A stretch of 64,000 nt of DNA from Chitinophaga nivalis (GCF_025989125.1 NZ_JAPDNR010000001.1:8172087-8236086), one strand, 5' to 3'. Shown: positions 44,403 through 53,090, numbered from the stretch's first letter. The notes: generated by a model from the letters alone, not told the origin. Translations and numbers: made by a program.

Positions 44403-45125
44403 ATGAATAAAGTTGTTATATTAATCGATGGACAAAACCTTTATTACAATCTAAAAGACATTAGTTTAAAAGAAAATAATATTAAATGGGACTTATTATT
44501 CTCTCATTTGATTGAGCCTGATGATAAACTAGTGAGAACCTATTGGTTCAGACCTGCCAAAATACTAGACACTTATTATACTTCAGTTAATATAAGAAAT
44601 ACTATTGTCTGGAAACTCCATAGAACACATACTAACAATTACCAAAGTGGGGCTCACTCCTCTATACCCAAACAAGTACTAGATGACATAGAAGATAAAT
44701 CAAGGGACATAGAAAAATGGCTAGCTGATGAAAAGCAACGTTTCAATTCATTAGAATTTCAATATGATAAACTATGTCTTGAGTTTGGTGGAATTGAGTT
44801 TGTTAAAACAGGCGTTGTTAAAGTAAATCCATATAATAAAAGCTATTCGGGAGAAAAAGGTGTTGATATCTCCTTAGCTGTCAAAATGATTGCATTAAGT
44901 GTTGAAAAGAAATGTGATAAAATTATTCTGGTTAGTGGTGATTATGACTATGCAGAAGCCATAAGATACGTTAAGAATAATATGACACAGGTACATATCG
45001 TAAAAATGCATAAAGGCAACCCTCCAAAAAGCAAAAGCGTTTCACGGGATCTTATAGTATTGGCAGACAAAGTCATTGATCTTTATGAAACTGATATACA
45101 TGAGAAATTCCTTAAGGGTTGTTAA
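44403..45125 (+). CDS. NYN-domain (LabA/DUF88-like) ribonuclease
   Basis: The 240 residues begin MNKVVILIDGQNLYYNLKDI, with D9 and N12 of the PIN-like NYN active site. Further acidic residues are D155 (KGVDISLAVKMI) and D180/D182 (ILVSGDYDYAEAI). These fit a metal-dependent RNase. The middle (IEPDDKLVRTYWFRPAK) is typical of LabA-type members. The gene is notably AT-rich compared with the core genes, suggesting transfer. It is preceded by the tandem-hairpin RNA and terminator and followed by a second copy of that element. Substrate unknown. Confidence 0.8.
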   Translation: MNKVVILIDGQNLYYNLKDISLKENNIKWDLLFSHLIEPDDKLVRTYWFRPAKILDTYYTSVNIRNTIVWKLHRTHTNNYQSGAHSSIPKQVLDDIEDKSRDIEKWLADEKQRFNSLEFQYDKLCLEFGGIEFVKTGVVKVNPYNKSYSGEKGVDISLAVKMIALSVEKKCDKIILVSGDYDYAEAIRYVKNNMTQVHIVKMHKGNPPKSKSVSRDLIVLADKVIDLYETDIHEKFLKGC

Positions 45126-45296
45126 TGGCTAAAAAAATCATTTAGTAAACTATAATTAGAAATATTCTTACTTCTTAAAATATTATCTATCACAAGGGGG
45201 TTAAATATTAATAATAAAAAAACTCAGTCAGAATGTAATCAGATATAACAAAAAACCTCTCTTATTAGCGACCAACAAAAAAATATTGTTCCATTA
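45126..45296. other. AT-rich spacer after the NYN gene
   Basis: No gene. AAAAACTCAG near 45217 also occurs near 44285 in copy 1, so the similarity between the two elements may start here. Confidence 0.35.
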
Positions 45297-45402
45297 GATT
45301 TACCCCCAGATTTACACTAGGATGAAATGTCCTGATTAACGCTAGGATTACGCATCTTAATGCACACCACTGCCATCAACCTTCGTGTTGATGGCATTTT
45401 CA
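45297..45402 (+). ncRNA. Tandem-hairpin RNA element (copy 2)
   Basis: Units begin GATTTACCCCC (45297), GATTTACACTA (45309), GATTAACGCTA (45334) and GATTACGC (45346). Hairpins are AGGA/TCCT (about 45319-45333), GCAT/ATGC (45352-45363) and a perfect 10-bp terminator TGCCATCAAC / GTTGATGGCA (45371-45396) followed by TTTT. Sequence and order match copy 1, but no nuclease gene follows; array 3 begins about 320 nt later. Confidence 0.55.
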
Positions 45403-45423
45403 TGGCTATCCTTCTAAATATAA

Positions 45424-45459
45424 AAAGTCGCCATCCCAAGCGGAGGCGACTTTATTTTA
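45424..45459. terminator. Two-way hairpin after RNA element copy 2
   Basis: A 9-bp stem (AAAGTCGCC / GGCGACTTT) with T-rich flanks on both sides. Confidence 0.6.
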
Positions 45460-45725
45460 TAATTATCCATCGGACACTTATCCGGGATAGCTTATTTTAA
45501 AAGTATGGCGCCGTTATTTTTATTAATATTTCACCACTGACAAAGCAACGGTAAGGAGTAGAAACTATTTTCAGAAAGTAGACATAAAAAATTAACTTAT
45601 GATCATGTCGGAAAAAAAACGGCTATAGGATTCGTTATTCATCTTCCTAAATAATTTTATTATACAGGCTGTTTAAAAATACGTTTAACTTCATAATGAA
45701 GGATATTAATGAATGTAGCATTCCG
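45460..45725. other. Non-coding stretch with a degenerate CRISPR repeat
   Basis: At about 45668-45694 GCTGTTTAAAAATACG then TTTAACTTCAT resembles a decayed repeat, placed one repeat-spacer length before the first clear repeat of array 3. The rest shows nothing I can name. Confidence 0.45.
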
Positions 45726-46155
45726 GTTATTGATTGGTTGCAAAAAGGTATAACTTCATTACAGGGGAAATGCCTGAAAGCGATTTATGTGTTGTTGATT
45801 GGTTGCAAAAAGGTATAACCTCATTTACCAGCACGACTTCTGGAAAGCTTGGACAGTTGTTGATTGGTTGCAAAAAAGGTATAACATCATTTCGTTACCG
45901 GTTACATGGGAATTGAAATGTGTTGTTGATTGGTTGCAAAAAAAGTATAACATCATTTATTTCTGGTTCCATTACATACATATCAGCGTTGTTGATTGGT
46001 TGCAAAAAAGGTATAACTTCATTCTTCTGACATTTTTCGCCGCTGTTGTGACTGTTGTTGATTGGTTGCAAAAAAGGAATAACTTCATTTCAAAAAGATT
46101 AAAGGCGTGTTACTTGCGCGTTGTTGATTGGTTGCAAAAAAGGAATAACTTCATT
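45726..46155 (+). CRISPR. CRISPR array 3 (7 repeats, 6 spacers)
   Basis: Repeats begin at 45726 (35 nt), 45791 (35 nt), 45856, 45922, 45988, 46054 and 46120, with six 30-nt spacers. Most start GTTGTTG instead of GCTGTTG (the first is GTTATTG) and vary near the 3' end (AACATCATT, GGAATAAC). The array is on the same strand as the others, 3 kb from cas9. The tracrRNA CAG end pairs less well with these repeats. A diverged leader-type flank follows. Confidence 0.95.
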
Positions 46156-46270
46156 AGTATCTCACCAAATCCCTACAAGCCAGACTATTACAGCAGCTCT
46201 CCCATTAAAAATTCTGCTGCCATTCTTCAACATTTCTTCAAAAATTTCCATTTTTCACCATCCTGTCAAA
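46156..46270. promoter_or_regulatory. Diverged flank (leader-type) of array 3
   Basis: It starts AGTATCTCACCAAATCC and keeps the order of the other flanks. The inverted repeat is CAGCAG (46191-46196) / CTGCTG (46214-46219), with a matched base-pair change relative to CAGTAG/CTACTG in array 1. Confidence 0.6.
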
Positions 46271-46478
46271 AAGCCAACCAGGAAGTAATGCATTAAATAC
46301 ATCATCGGGATATCTATACACCATTCTTTCAAAATCCCGCTCCTGCCTTTACAGTGGCCATTATGAAATAATCATTAACTCCACCCCTAGCTGTTCTCCT
46401 TTCCGAAAAAAGCCCACACCTTTGCTGCGCCATAATAGCAAGACAACTACTAAGCCTACTAACTGCTTAATTTTAAAA
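46271..46478. other. Intergenic stretch after array 3
   Basis: I see no gene and no clear cas2 remnant. Confidence 0.4.
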
Positions 46479-46525
46479 GAAGCCACCGCATCAGCACAAC
46501 GCAACTATGCTGATACGGTGGCTTC
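46479..46525 (-). terminator. Terminator-like hairpin after the DUF3472-like gene
   Basis: An 18-nt inverted repeat with one mismatch (GAAGCCACCGCATCAGCA with TGCTGATACGGTGGCTTC). On the minus strand it is followed by TTTTAAAA. Confidence 0.6.
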
Positions 46526-46558
46526 GCCTATTGCAGGCGTACATGGAGCACTGCCGTA

Positions 46559-47890
46559 TTAATTATTCGGAAGCTGATTAAAATTGATTGCAGGCGGCGT
46601 ACCCGTCGCGGTACGGTCGTAGGTCTGGCCTACGCTGTTGCCTACCTGCCGGAAGCCACCGCTGAACATATAGAAGAAATTATTCTCCAGGCCTGCGCCG
46701 AGGTCATACCGTTGGTGTGACGTCTCATTGGCGGTGGTGGTGAAAGATGCCTTCGTCAGTTCTATCCAGGTACCGGCAGTAGTGCAAACCCATTGATTGC
46801 CGTAACGGGCTTTGAAGAAATTGTTGCCGTTATCGGAATAGTTTTCCACAAAAGAATAGAGGCCGCCGAGCAGCTGTCCGTTCGTTTTGGATTTATCCCA
46901 TTGGGCAATGAGTTTCCAGGAACCCGTTTCCGGCGCATAGAAGTAGCCGGTAAAAATGGTGTGCGTGCCTGATGCTTCCGCATGTACCAGCAACTTATAC
47001 GTGTTGCCGGTGATCCAGGGGAATTTCAGGTAGCTTTGTCCGCCGGAGCCTTCATTACCGAAAGCGTTGTGTGTAACATTGGCGCCTTTCTTCACCAGTG
47101 TTACGGCGTAGTCGGCGGGTATTTCATTGGGGTCGTTGGTATTGTAGTTACTCCAGATAGAAAACAATACGCGCCTTTCGGTAGGACTGTTTACCTGAAT
47201 CCCGAAATAACCATCCCAGAAACCATTGGTCATGTAATAGGCGTACAATGGATCGGCGCCGGCAGGTACATATATTTCATTATAGAACCAGGCTACCGCG
47301 GTATTCGGTGGCACGGGGTACGACAGATGTGTAGCCGGTGCACCGCGATATTGACTGCGGTTGTATTTAAGACCAATGCTGCTGGTGATGACCGCCGACT
47401 GTATATCCGGCAGATAAGTGCCGTTTTTCGTGGCGGCCTTAATTTCCAGGCAGTGATAACCGGTAGTGGTAATGTTGAACGTACCGGCGTTGAGGGTAAC
47501 GTAGCTGTTGGTCTGGTTCACGACTACGTTGGTAGCCGTGCCGCTGCTATCGAGTCGTATTCTCAACGTATTGGCGCCTCCGGGAGCTTTAACGCGCAGT
47601 TTCACCGTAATGCTGCCAGTGGACAAGGCATTGAAAAACACGCGCGTAAATCCGCTGGAATCGGTCCAGGCGCCTAACCCCGATGAAGAGATGCTGCCAT
47701 AACCATTGCTTTGATCTTTGGGGTATACATACCCGTTGCTGTAGAGTGTCACCGTATCTGTAACGGCCAGCAGAGCTGCTGCTTTCTGTGCACCGGTATC
47801 ATCACCCGGATTTTTCAGTTCACTGTTGTTGAATTTTGCACAGGCGCCTGTCAAAGCCAGGGCCAGCAAAATCAGGGGAAATTTTTTCAT
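46559..47890 (-). CDS. DUF3472-type secreted lipoprotein
   Basis: The 443 residues have a lipobox-like signal (LALALTGAC, Cys at about 17). A first beta domain (about 45-180) resembles DUF5077. The C-terminal part matches DUF3472: HLSYPVPPNTAVAWFYNEIY, GYFGIQVNSPTERRVLFSIW, FGNEGSGGQSYLKFPW and HTIFTGYFYAPETGSWKLIA. Such proteins are surface or periplasmic and are suspected to act on carbohydrates, but no activity is established that I know. It stands alone, between array 3 and the E1 dehydrogenase gene. Confidence 0.8.
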   Translation of the reverse strand: MKKFPLILLALALTGACAKFNNSELKNPGDDTGAQKAAALLAVTDTVTLYSNGYVYPKDQSNGYGSISSSGLGAWTDSSGFTRVFFNALSTGSITVKLRVKAPGGANTLRIRLDSSGTATNVVVNQTNSYVTLNAGTFNITTTGYHCLEIKAATKNGTYLPDIQSAVITSSIGLKYNRSQYRGAPATHLSYPVPPNTAVAWFYNEIYVPAGADPLYAYYMTNGFWDGYFGIQVNSPTERRVLFSIWSNYNTNDPNEIPADYAVTLVKKGANVTHNAFGNEGSGGQSYLKFPWITGNTYKLLVHAEASGTHTIFTGYFYAPETGSWKLIAQWDKSKTNGQLLGGLYSFVENYSDNGNNFFKARYGNQWVCTTAGTWIELTKASFTTTANETSHQRYDLGAGLENNFFYMFSGGFRQVGNSVGQTYDRTATGTPPAINFNQLPNN

Positions 47891-48075
47891 GAGTGTTCGT
47901 GGATTTTGGTGAAATATATACTTAAGTGCTCCATGTAAGGGTAAACGTATCTCACTATCGTTGCCGGAGGCGGCCAGGTTATCATAACAAACACGATTAA
48001 AAGTATTCTTTACACTTTTAAAAAAGAAGAACGCCGGTTTTTTATGGAGAAAAAATGACAGAGGGTTGCAAACGA

Positions 48076-48116
48076 AAAAACCGGTTTAAAAGCAGGATGC
48101 TTTCAAACCGGTTTTT
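48076..48116 (-). terminator. Intrinsic terminator after the E1 dehydrogenase gene
   Basis: Arms AAAAACCGGTTT / AAACCGGTTTTT plus AAAGCA / TGCTTT, with a T-run on the minus strand. Confidence 0.8.
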
Positions 48117-48144
48117 AATCAGTTCCTGTTATATAATAAGTATA

Positions 48145-50547
48145 CTATTCTTCCATCATGTTCATGACTACGCTTACTACATCTTCCGGATTAGGTTTGG
48201 AGAAGTAGTCGCCGTCGGTACCGTAAGCCGGGCGATGTGCCTGTGCACTCAGGGTGCGTGGCGCCACATCCAGCCATCTGTAACCACCTTGTTTTTCCAT
48301 CACCTGCTGGAACATGTAAGCAGTAGCACCACCCGGAACGTCTTCATCTACAAAGAGGATACGGTTGGTTTTCTGCAATGATTTCACAATGTCATGGTTG
48401 ATATCGAAAGGCAGTAAGGTCTGTACGTCTATCAGTTCGCAGGAAACACCCATTTCTTCCAGGGTCACGATGGCATCTTCTACTACACGGGTAGTAGAAC
48501 CATAGGTGACGATGGTTACATCGGTACCTTCCTTCAATACTTCCGGAATACCCAATGGTACCGTGTAGGTCTCGAGGTTAGCAGGTAATTTCTCTTTCAG
48601 GCGGTAGCCATTCAGGGATTCAATCACCAGCGCCGGTTCGTTGGCCTGTAACAGGGTATTGTACATACCGGCTGCCTGTACCATATTACGCGGTACGCAT
48701 ACGTGTATACCACGCAGGGAGTTGATGATCATACCCATCGGAGAACCACTGTGCCAGATACCTTCGAGGCGATGGCCACGGGTACGTACAATGATCGGGC
48801 AGTGCTGGCCACCTTTGGTACGGTATTGCAGCGTAGCCACATCATCGCTGAGGGGTTGCAGTCCGTACAGCAGGTAATCGAGGTATTGGATTTCGGCAAT
48901 CGGCCGTAAGCCGCGCAATGCCATCCCGATACCTTGTCCGATGATGGTCAGCTCCCGTATGCCGGTATCGGCTATACGCAGCTTACCATGTTTCTGCTGT
49001 AAACCGGCGAAGGCCTGGTTTACATCTCCGATCTTACCTACATCTTCCCCGAAAGCAAATACTTTGGAGTTGTTGGTGAAGAGCTGATCAAAATATTTAT
49101 TCAGGATCTCGTAGCCATTCAGGGTAATGCTGTCATCGTCATAGGTAGCCGGAACAACCGGTACATTGAGCACATCATTTACGCCGGTGGCATGTAAGAA
49201 AGAGTTGTAGTTATCTTTTTGCTCCAGCAGGTAACGCTGGTAGTAGTGTTGCAACGCCTGTAGTGCAGGTTCATTGCTCAGGTGCCGGTGGCGGTTGAGG
49301 ATAGCAGCAGCGGCTTTCAGGATATCGCGGCGTTGTGGTTCGCGGTTAGCCTGCAGTTCGCGGATGTTTTTGTTCACCACTTCTTCCTCTACACCAGCTA
49401 CCGCAGTGACGGTACCTGCCAGGGTGATGAATTCCTGTACCTGAGATTTAATAGGGGTGATATATTTCTCCCAGGCTTGTTTACGGGCGTCCTGTGCTTT
49501 TGTTTTTGCGTTGGCCTCTATTTCCACGAGGGTCGCTTCATCGCACAGGGCGTTTTCCAGAATCCAGGAACGCATTTTCAGGTTACAATCGAATTCTTTT
49601 TCCCAGGATAAACGTTCCTTGCTTTTGTAGCGTTCGTGGGAACCACTGGTAGAGTGGCCTTGTGGCTGTGTGATCTCTTCCACATGGAACAGCGCAGGTA
49701 TGTGGGTTTCACGTATTTTGCGGATAGCCGCTTCAAACACTTCACACATGCCGGCGTAATCCCAGCCTTTTACATTGTAGATATCGAAGCCGTTGGAACC
49801 GTCGGTTTTACGGAATCCTTCCAGGGCGGCGCTGATAGAATTTTTAGTGGTCTGGTATTTACGGGGAACGGAAATACCGTAACCGTCATCCCAGACAAAA
49901 ACTGCTAATGGTACCTGTAATACCCCTGCCGCATTCATGGTTTCCCAGAAATGACCTTCAGAAGTAGAGGCGTCACCGATCGTAGCAAAACAGATTTCAT
50001 TGCCGTTTTCAGACAGTCCTTTTAACTCATGCAGTGTTTCCACTTCGCGGAATATTTTGGAGGCATAAGCCAAACCCAGTGCACGGGGCATCTGGCCGGC
50101 AGTAGGCGCCATATCCGCAGCAGAGTTTTTCATAGCGGTCAGGTTCAACCAGTTGCCATCCTTATCAAGATTAGGGGTGGCAAAGTGGGAGTTCATCTGA
50201 CGGCCGGCGGAAAACGGATCGTTTTCCAGATTGGGGTCTGCATATAACTGCGAAAAAAATTGTTCGGGCGTAGCGATACCAGTGGCAAAGGCAACAGTTT
50301 GGTCGCGGTAGTAACCGGAGCGAAAGTCTCCAGGCTGAAAATATTTGGACATCGCAATCTGCGCCACTTCCTTTCCATCTCCAAAAATGCCAAATTTAGC
50401 CTTACCTGTAAGCACTTCCTTACGGGCCAGCAGACTGATTTCCCTGCTGTCGCAGGCCAACCTGTAGTCATGTAATACTTCCTTGCGGAATTCTTCGAAT
50501 GACAACCGGCTTTCTATATTCATAGCTAGTTCGTTATTTTCTATCAT
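48145..50547 (-). CDS. Fused alpha-beta E1 component of a 2-oxoacid dehydrogenase
   Basis: The 800 residues join the E1 alpha half (about 1-450) and the E1 beta half (about 460-800). The TPP motif is GDASTSEGHFWETMNAAGVL followed by WDDGYGISVPR; the beta half has EDVGKIGDVNQAFAGLQ, EIQYLDYLLYGLQPLSDD and LIDVQTLLPFDINHDIVKSL. It decarboxylates a 2-oxoacid, most likely branched-chain, and passes the acyl group to a lipoyl E2 not present here. The fused form is common in Bacteroidota. A promoter box at 50565 leaves a very short leader for the first ATG, so ATG 50523 (MNIESR) may be the true start. Confidence 0.92.
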   Translation of the reverse strand: MIENNELAMNIESRLSFEEFRKEVLHDYRLACDSREISLLARKEVLTGKAKFGIFGDGKEVAQIAMSKYFQPGDFRSGYYRDQTVAFATGIATPEQFFSQLYADPNLENDPFSAGRQMNSHFATPNLDKDGNWLNLTAMKNSAADMAPTAGQMPRALGLAYASKIFREVETLHELKGLSENGNEICFATIGDASTSEGHFWETMNAAGVLQVPLAVFVWDDGYGISVPRKYQTTKNSISAALEGFRKTDGSNGFDIYNVKGWDYAGMCEVFEAAIRKIRETHIPALFHVEEITQPQGHSTSGSHERYKSKERLSWEKEFDCNLKMRSWILENALCDEATLVEIEANAKTKAQDARKQAWEKYITPIKSQVQEFITLAGTVTAVAGVEEEVVNKNIRELQANREPQRRDILKAAAAILNRHRHLSNEPALQALQHYYQRYLLEQKDNYNSFLHATGVNDVLNVPVVPATYDDDSITLNGYEILNKYFDQLFTNNSKVFAFGEDVGKIGDVNQAFAGLQQKHGKLRIADTGIRELTIIGQGIGMALRGLRPIAEIQYLDYLLYGLQPLSDDVATLQYRTKGGQHCPIIVRTRGHRLEGIWHSGSPMGMIINSLRGIHVCVPRNMVQAAGMYNTLLQANEPALVIESLNGYRLKEKLPANLETYTVPLGIPEVLKEGTDVTIVTYGSTTRVVEDAIVTLEEMGVSCELIDVQTLLPFDINHDIVKSLQKTNRILFVDEDVPGGATAYMFQQVMEKQGGYRWLDVAPRTLSAQAHRPAYGTDGDYFSKPNPEDVVSVVMNMMEE

Positions 50548-50564
50548 GCCTCTTGGTTAAAGCA

Positions 50565-50572
50565 CAAAAGTA
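50565..50572 (-). promoter_or_regulatory. Promoter -7 box of the E1 dehydrogenase gene
   Basis: It reads TACTTTTG on the minus strand, a full TAnnTTTG match. Confidence 0.5.
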
Positions 50573-50680
50573 AGGTTAATTATACAGTTGAAAAACGGCT
50601 GGAAATCTTCCTTTTAAAATAATCTGATTTTTTTTAATAAGAATTTAATAAATTGTAAGGTAACTATTACTTTTTGGCCG

Positions 50681-50688
50681 TAAATTTG
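50681..50688 (+). promoter_or_regulatory. Promoter -7 box of the DUF1573 gene
   Basis: TAAATTTG fits TAnnTTTG and lies 55 nt before the start codon. Confidence 0.5.
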
Positions 50689-50742
50689 TAAACGGCAAGA
50701 AAGATATTTATATTTTTTAACCCGTCGCTTTAAAACCATCAT

Positions 50743-51147
50743 ATGAAAATGAAAAAATTCATCTTATCCCTGTTTGCGAGCATGCTGCTGACAACAGCCT
50801 TGTGGGCACAATCAGCACAGACTTCACCAGCTGATACCAAAGTAAAATTTGCCAAAGAAACAGTTGATTTCGGTAAAACTGATTTAAACAAACCTGTTAC
50901 AGTTGATTTCGAATTCACCAACATTTCTAAAGAGCCGGTATTAATCGAAGCGGCACGTGCGAGCTGCGGTTGCACTACACCAAAATGGACTCAGGAGCCT
51001 ATCCTGCCAGGTAAAAAAGGAAAAATCACTGCCAACTACAGCGCTAACGGCCTGGGTCAGCAAAATAAAACCATCTGGGTTAAGTTCAGAGGTATCGACC
51101 AGGATAAAGAGTTGCATCTGACCGGTACGGTTGGTTCCAACAACTAA
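50743..51147 (+). CDS. DUF1573 secreted protein
   Basis: The 134 residues start with a signal peptide (cleaved near LWAQS), then one Ig-like DUF1573 domain: FAKETVDFGKTDLNKPVTVD, FEFTNISKEPVLIEAARASC, GCTTPKWTQEPILPGKKGKI. The fold resembles ASPM-SPD-2-Hydin domains. These small periplasmic proteins are very common in Bacteroidota, and their role is not established. It has its own promoter and terminator. Confidence 0.88.
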   Translation: MKMKKFILSLFASMLLTTALWAQSAQTSPADTKVKFAKETVDFGKTDLNKPVTVDFEFTNISKEPVLIEAARASCGCTTPKWTQEPILPGKKGKITANYSANGLGQQNKTIWVKFRGIDQDKELHLTGTVGSNN

Positions 51148-51180
51148 TTTATCAAGCTAGCCAATAAAGATATTTTAAAG

Positions 51181-51209
51181 CCTTATAGCTCATCGCTATA
51201 AGGTTTTTT
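51181..51209 (+). terminator. Intrinsic terminator after the DUF1573 gene
   Basis: A 9-bp stem (CCTTATAGC / GCTATAAGG), loop TCATC, six Ts. Confidence 0.85.
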
Positions 51210-51224
51210 GTTGCCCATTACCCC

Positions 51225-51232
51225 TATCTTTG
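51225..51232 (+). promoter_or_regulatory. Promoter -7 box of the aminotransferase gene
   Basis: TATCTTTG fits TAnnTTTG and lies 28 nt before the start at 51260. It rules out the in-frame ATG at 51230. Confidence 0.55.
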
Positions 51233-51259
51233 CATCGCAAAAAAGATCAAAACAATTTT

Positions 51260-52459
51260 ATGCCTACCATTAGTCAGAGAGGTGTGCAAATGCCACCATC
51301 TCCTATCAGAAAGCTCGTTCCGTACGCCGAAGCAGCAAAGAAAAGGGGTGTTAAAGTGTATCACCTGAATATCGGACAACCGGATATTGAAACACCGAAA
51401 ATGGTGCTGGATGCCGTGCGTCATTCCGATTTCAAAGTCCTGGAGTACAGCCACAGTGCCGGTAATGAAAGTTACCGCCGGAAGCTGACTTCCTACTACG
51501 AAAGGTTTAACATTGCCGTGAACCACAACCAGATCATTGTAACCACCGGTGGTTCTGAAGCGATCATCTTTGCGTTTATGGCCTGCCTGGATCCGGGAGA
51601 CGAAGTAATTGTTCCGGAGCCTTTCTATGCCAACTACAATGGTTTTGCGGTAGAAGCAGAAATTAAGATCAAGACGATTACATCCAGCATTGAATCCGGC
51701 TTTGCCTTACCGGCGATGGAAGCTTTTGAACAAGCGATCACTCCGCGTACCAAAGCGATCATGATCTGTAATCCGAATAACCCTACCGGTTACCTGTACA
51801 GCCGGGAAGAAATGGAAGTATTAAAGCAACTGTGCCTGAAATACAACCTGTTCCTGTTTTCTGATGAGGCTTACCGGGAGTTTTGCTACAGCGGCGAACA
51901 TTTTTCCGCGATGAACCTGGAAGGTCTGGAAGAAAATGTGATCCTGATGGATACCATTTCCAAGCGTTACAGTGCCTGCGGTGGCCGTATTGGTGCTTTT
52001 GTGACCAAGAATCAGTCTGTACTGGATGCAGCTATGAAGTTTGCCCAGGCCCGTCTGAGTCCTCCTTCCTTTGCACAGATTGCCGGTGAAGCTGCAGTAG
52101 ATCTGCCACTGGATTATTTCGATGGTATTAAGGCTGAGTACCTGAGCCGCCGCGATATCCTGGTTAAAATGCTGAACGAGATTCCGGGCGTATTTTGTCC
52201 GAATCCGGGTGGTGCTTTCTATGCGATGGCCCGTTTACCGATTGATGATTCCGATACGTTCTGTCAGTGGATACTGGAGTCCTTCTCTCATGAAGGTGAA
52301 ACCGTGATGATGTCGCCTGGTACCGGCTTTTATGCCACGCCTGGTTTAGGTAAGCAGGAGGTGCGGATGGCTTATGTGTTGAATACCGAAGCTATTCGTC
52401 ATGCGATGGTCTGCCTGGAAAAAGCGTTGGAAGTTTATCCAGGTCGTACTGCCAAATAA
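51260..52459 (+). CDS. PLP-dependent class I aminotransferase (AspC-like)
   Basis: The start at 51260 (MPTISQRGVQMPPSPIRKLV) gives 399 residues. Fold-type I signatures are YHLNIGQPDIETPKMVLDAV, VTTGGSEAIIFAFMACLDPG, ICNPNNPTGYLYSREEMEVL, LFSDEAYREFCYSG and the PLP lysine in ISKRYSACGGRIG. It moves amino groups between an amino acid (aspartate or aromatic) and 2-oxoglutarate; exact substrate unclear. It is monocistronic, with its own promoter. Confidence 0.9.
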   Translation: MPTISQRGVQMPPSPIRKLVPYAEAAKKRGVKVYHLNIGQPDIETPKMVLDAVRHSDFKVLEYSHSAGNESYRRKLTSYYERFNIAVNHNQIIVTTGGSEAIIFAFMACLDPGDEVIVPEPFYANYNGFAVEAEIKIKTITSSIESGFALPAMEAFEQAITPRTKAIMICNPNNPTGYLYSREEMEVLKQLCLKYNLFLFSDEAYREFCYSGEHFSAMNLEGLEENVILMDTISKRYSACGGRIGAFVTKNQSVLDAAMKFAQARLSPPSFAQIAGEAAVDLPLDYFDGIKAEYLSRRDILVKMLNEIPGVFCPNPGGAFYAMARLPIDDSDTFCQWILESFSHEGETVMMSPGTGFYATPGLGKQEVRMAYVLNTEAIRHAMVCLEKALEVYPGRTAK

Positions 52460-52819
52460 AATTTTTACAAAAGCAAGGATTGGATTTGGATAAGCAGGAA
52501 GCGGAAATACATTATAATTAATTTTATATATATTTTTTAATCGCAAAATGCTTTTTTCAACTTACAAACCTTGCTTTTTCTTATTTTATTTTGTAGATTT
52601 GATATAGAATTACCACTATTAATCCAATATTAATTAATAGTTAAAAATATTTACATATACGATAGTCGGCAGAATCTAAACTTGTTTAAGAAAAATTTAA
52701 CCTGCAGAATTTCTTGATACGTAGATTTGGTCCGACCTTTGAATTATAATTACAGACAAAGATTTATCAGCAATCTGTAAAAAGTCAAAGATTAACTAAA
52801 ACGTTTTAGCATAATATCG

Positions 52820-52895
52820 TATTTTTGTATCAGTTTTTCATAACGTGGAATTTATAAAGGCAAACGGCTCTGATCACAGAGCCGTATTTTTTTGT
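52820..52895 (+). ncRNA. Candidate small RNA
   Basis: TATTTTTG (52820-52827, full -7 match) predicts a start near 52834, at the 20-nt repeated sequence. The stem ACGGCTCTG / CAGAGCCGT (52864-52885) follows with a T-run, giving a transcript of about 60 nt without an open frame. Confidence 0.4.
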
Positions 52896-53066
52896 CCTAA
52901 CCATCCGTATTTCTACGCAATTCGCGCCTTTCCCGAAAATTTTCCGTATTGGCTTCCTGCTATAACCTACTTTTTTTATAATATTGTTCTGTAATAAAAC
53001 GGCGAGAAAAGCTATGCACCCGCATAGTTATTTCGTTTGTTTTCATAACGTGGAATTTAAAATACA

Positions 53067-53090
53067 ACGGTCCCGATTCCTCGGGACCGT
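53067..53090. terminator. Hairpin behind carA
   Basis: A perfect 10-bp stem (ACGGTCCCGA / TCGGGACCGT) with loop TTCC. It lacks a strong T-run on plus; on minus the tail is TTGTATTTT. Confidence 0.55.

Noticed and set aside
48145..50547. Fused E1 alpha-beta as a possible frameshift or assembly error
   Set aside because: The fusion is continuous, both halves are complete, and the fused form is usual in Bacteroidota.
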